Part shown: positions 63,307 to 64,000 of the stretch, in pieces
Numbering within the stretch: position 1 is the stretch's first letter
How the letters are laid out: each line of letters opens with the position of its first letter
Made by a program: the position numbers and the translations under genes
Notes under the pieces: generated by a model
The model's input: the letters and a program-made list of their open reading frames with translations, nothing else
Told to the model about the DNA's origin: nothing
Database searches by the model: none
NCBI RefSeq assembly: GCF_035974275.1
Contig: NZ_CP142422.1
Location: 124,001 to 188,000, forward strand
Direction of reading: 5' to 3'
Source: Chryseobacterium sp. MYb264
Lineage (GTDB): Bacteria; Bacteroidota; Bacteroidia; Flavobacteriales; Weeksellaceae
DNA: 64,000 bases

Positions 63307-64000
63307 ATGAAAGAAAAAATCTTAATTGTAGAAGATGAATTTATTGTAGCCAACGACCTCAAAATCATTTTGATTAAGGCGGGTTATCAGGTTACGGGAA
63401 TTGCTTCTTCGGTTGTTCAGGCAAGAAAATCGATTGAAGAAAAAAAGCCCGACTGGGTACTGTTGGATATTATGCTGAAAGGCGACTTAACGGGTATTGA
63501 TCTTGCGTGGGAACTGCGTGAGATCAATTTGCCGTTTCTCTATATTTCTGCCAATACCAACCAGACTACGTTGGAAGCAGTGAAGGAAACCCAGCCTTAC
63601 GGATTTATGGTTAAACCTTTTCGTGAGCGCGATTTAATCGTGATGTTAGACATCGCTAAATATCGTTTTGATGTCGAAAGAGGTTGCGATTTTATTAAAA
63701 ATACAGATAATGACGTTATTGAAGGCATTGTCGGGAAAAGCAAAGTTCTTAAGGATGTTGTTGAAAAAGTAAGGATTGTTGCCCCAACCGATACTTCCGT
63801 TCTGGTGATCGGTGAAAGTGGAACCGGAAAAGAAAAGGTAGCACATTCCGTGCATGAACTTTCAGATCGAAAAGATAAACCGATTGTGGTTGTAAACTGC
63901 GCTGCTTTGCCTCATTCTTTAATTGAATCTGAACTTTTTGGTCATGAAAAAGGAAGCTTTACAGGGGCGAATACTTTGAGGATCGGAAAATTTGAACAGG
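63307..64000 (+). CDS. Sigma-54-type response regulator, 3' end outside the window
   Basis: Open to the right edge; 231 codons visible from the ATG at 63307. Receiver domain (1-125) with ILIVEDEFIVANDL, phospho-Asp in WVLLDIMLKG, and Lys in FMVKPF. Then an AAA+ domain: Walker A GESGTGKEK near residue 169 and the sigma-54 contact loop GSFTGA near 217 in place of GAFTGA. A C-terminal DNA-binding domain is expected beyond the window. Pairing of an NtrC-like regulator with a HisKA_2 kinase is less common than with LytTR or plain receivers. Confidence 0.9.
   Translation, partial: MKEKILIVEDEFIVANDLKIILIKAGYQVTGIASSVVQARKSIEEKKPDWVLLDIMLKGDLTGIDLAWELREINLPFLYISANTNQTTLEAVKETQPYGFMVKPFRERDLIVMLDIAKYRFDVERGCDFIKNTDNDVIEGIVGKSKVLKDVVEKVRIVAPTDTSVLVIGESGTGKEKVAHSVHELSDRKDKPIVVVNCAALPHSLIESELFGHEKGSFTGANTLRIGKFEQ

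Overview
The window reads as chromosomal DNA of a flavobacterium, most likely Chryseobacterium or a close relative in the Weeksellaceae. The reasons are the A+T-rich sequence, start sites without clear Shine-Dalgarno motifs, several boxes matching the Bacteroidota -7 element TAnnTTTG, the gene families present, and many short interspersed repeats of types common in this group. I see no rRNA, tRNA, CRISPR array, insertion sequence or phage gene. Genus assignment is inference.

Layout. 1-9168 (+): arginine and pyrimidine biosynthesis (argE cut by the left edge, argH, pyrB, carA, carB), with an AsnC/Lrp regulator on the minus strand. pyrB is preceded by a promoter, a 22-codon leader ORF, a small hairpin and an intrinsic terminator, a layout like the E. 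coli pyrBI attenuator. 9219-10528 (-): an intact ParE/RelE-type toxin-antitoxin pair and a second pair whose toxin has lost its start codon and reading frame. 10584-17938 (-): a non-phosphorylative L-fucose (or related 6-deoxysugar) pathway with FucP-type permease, UxaA-family dehydratase, two SDRs, FAH-family hydrolase, RhaM-type mutarotase and lactonase. Its gaps carry interspersed repeats and a 7 x 8-bp microsatellite. 18229-24157: mixed small genes (retropepsin-like secreted protein, Crp/Fnr regulator, DinB, PEP-mutase family, Ada, DUF2911, GNAT, cupin, zinc ribbon).

24344-42221 (-) is the most distinctive region: about 18 kb of tightly packed or overlapping genes for a PUFA-synthase-like iterative polyketide/fatty-acid system. 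One protein has two FMN-barrel (PfaD-like) domains fused to KS-AT-ACP-ACP-KR. A second is KS-AT-DH-PPTase. These are followed by a free ACP, an alpha/beta hydrolase, a protein made of two fused family-1 glycosyltransferases, two condensation/PapA-like acyltransferases and a small membrane protein. The simplest reading is synthesis of an acylated, glycosylated lipid or polyketide.

43343-60969 looks like a stress or redox regulon: an alpha/beta hydrolase, DsbA-like oxidoreductase, DUF1275, bicupin, ABM-domain protein, old yellow enzyme, hybrid kinase plus LytTR regulator, Dps, a second copy of the hydrolase, an isochorismatase-family enzyme, an outer-membrane porin, an amidohydrolase, DoxX, and second copies of Dps and DUF1275. 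A 31-bp sequence (29/31 identical) lies exactly 27 bp upstream of the -7-like box of both the bicupin operon and the first Dps, and is a strong operator candidate. 61015-64000 (+): a TPR/HisKA_2 histidine kinase and a sigma-54-type response regulator cut by the right edge.
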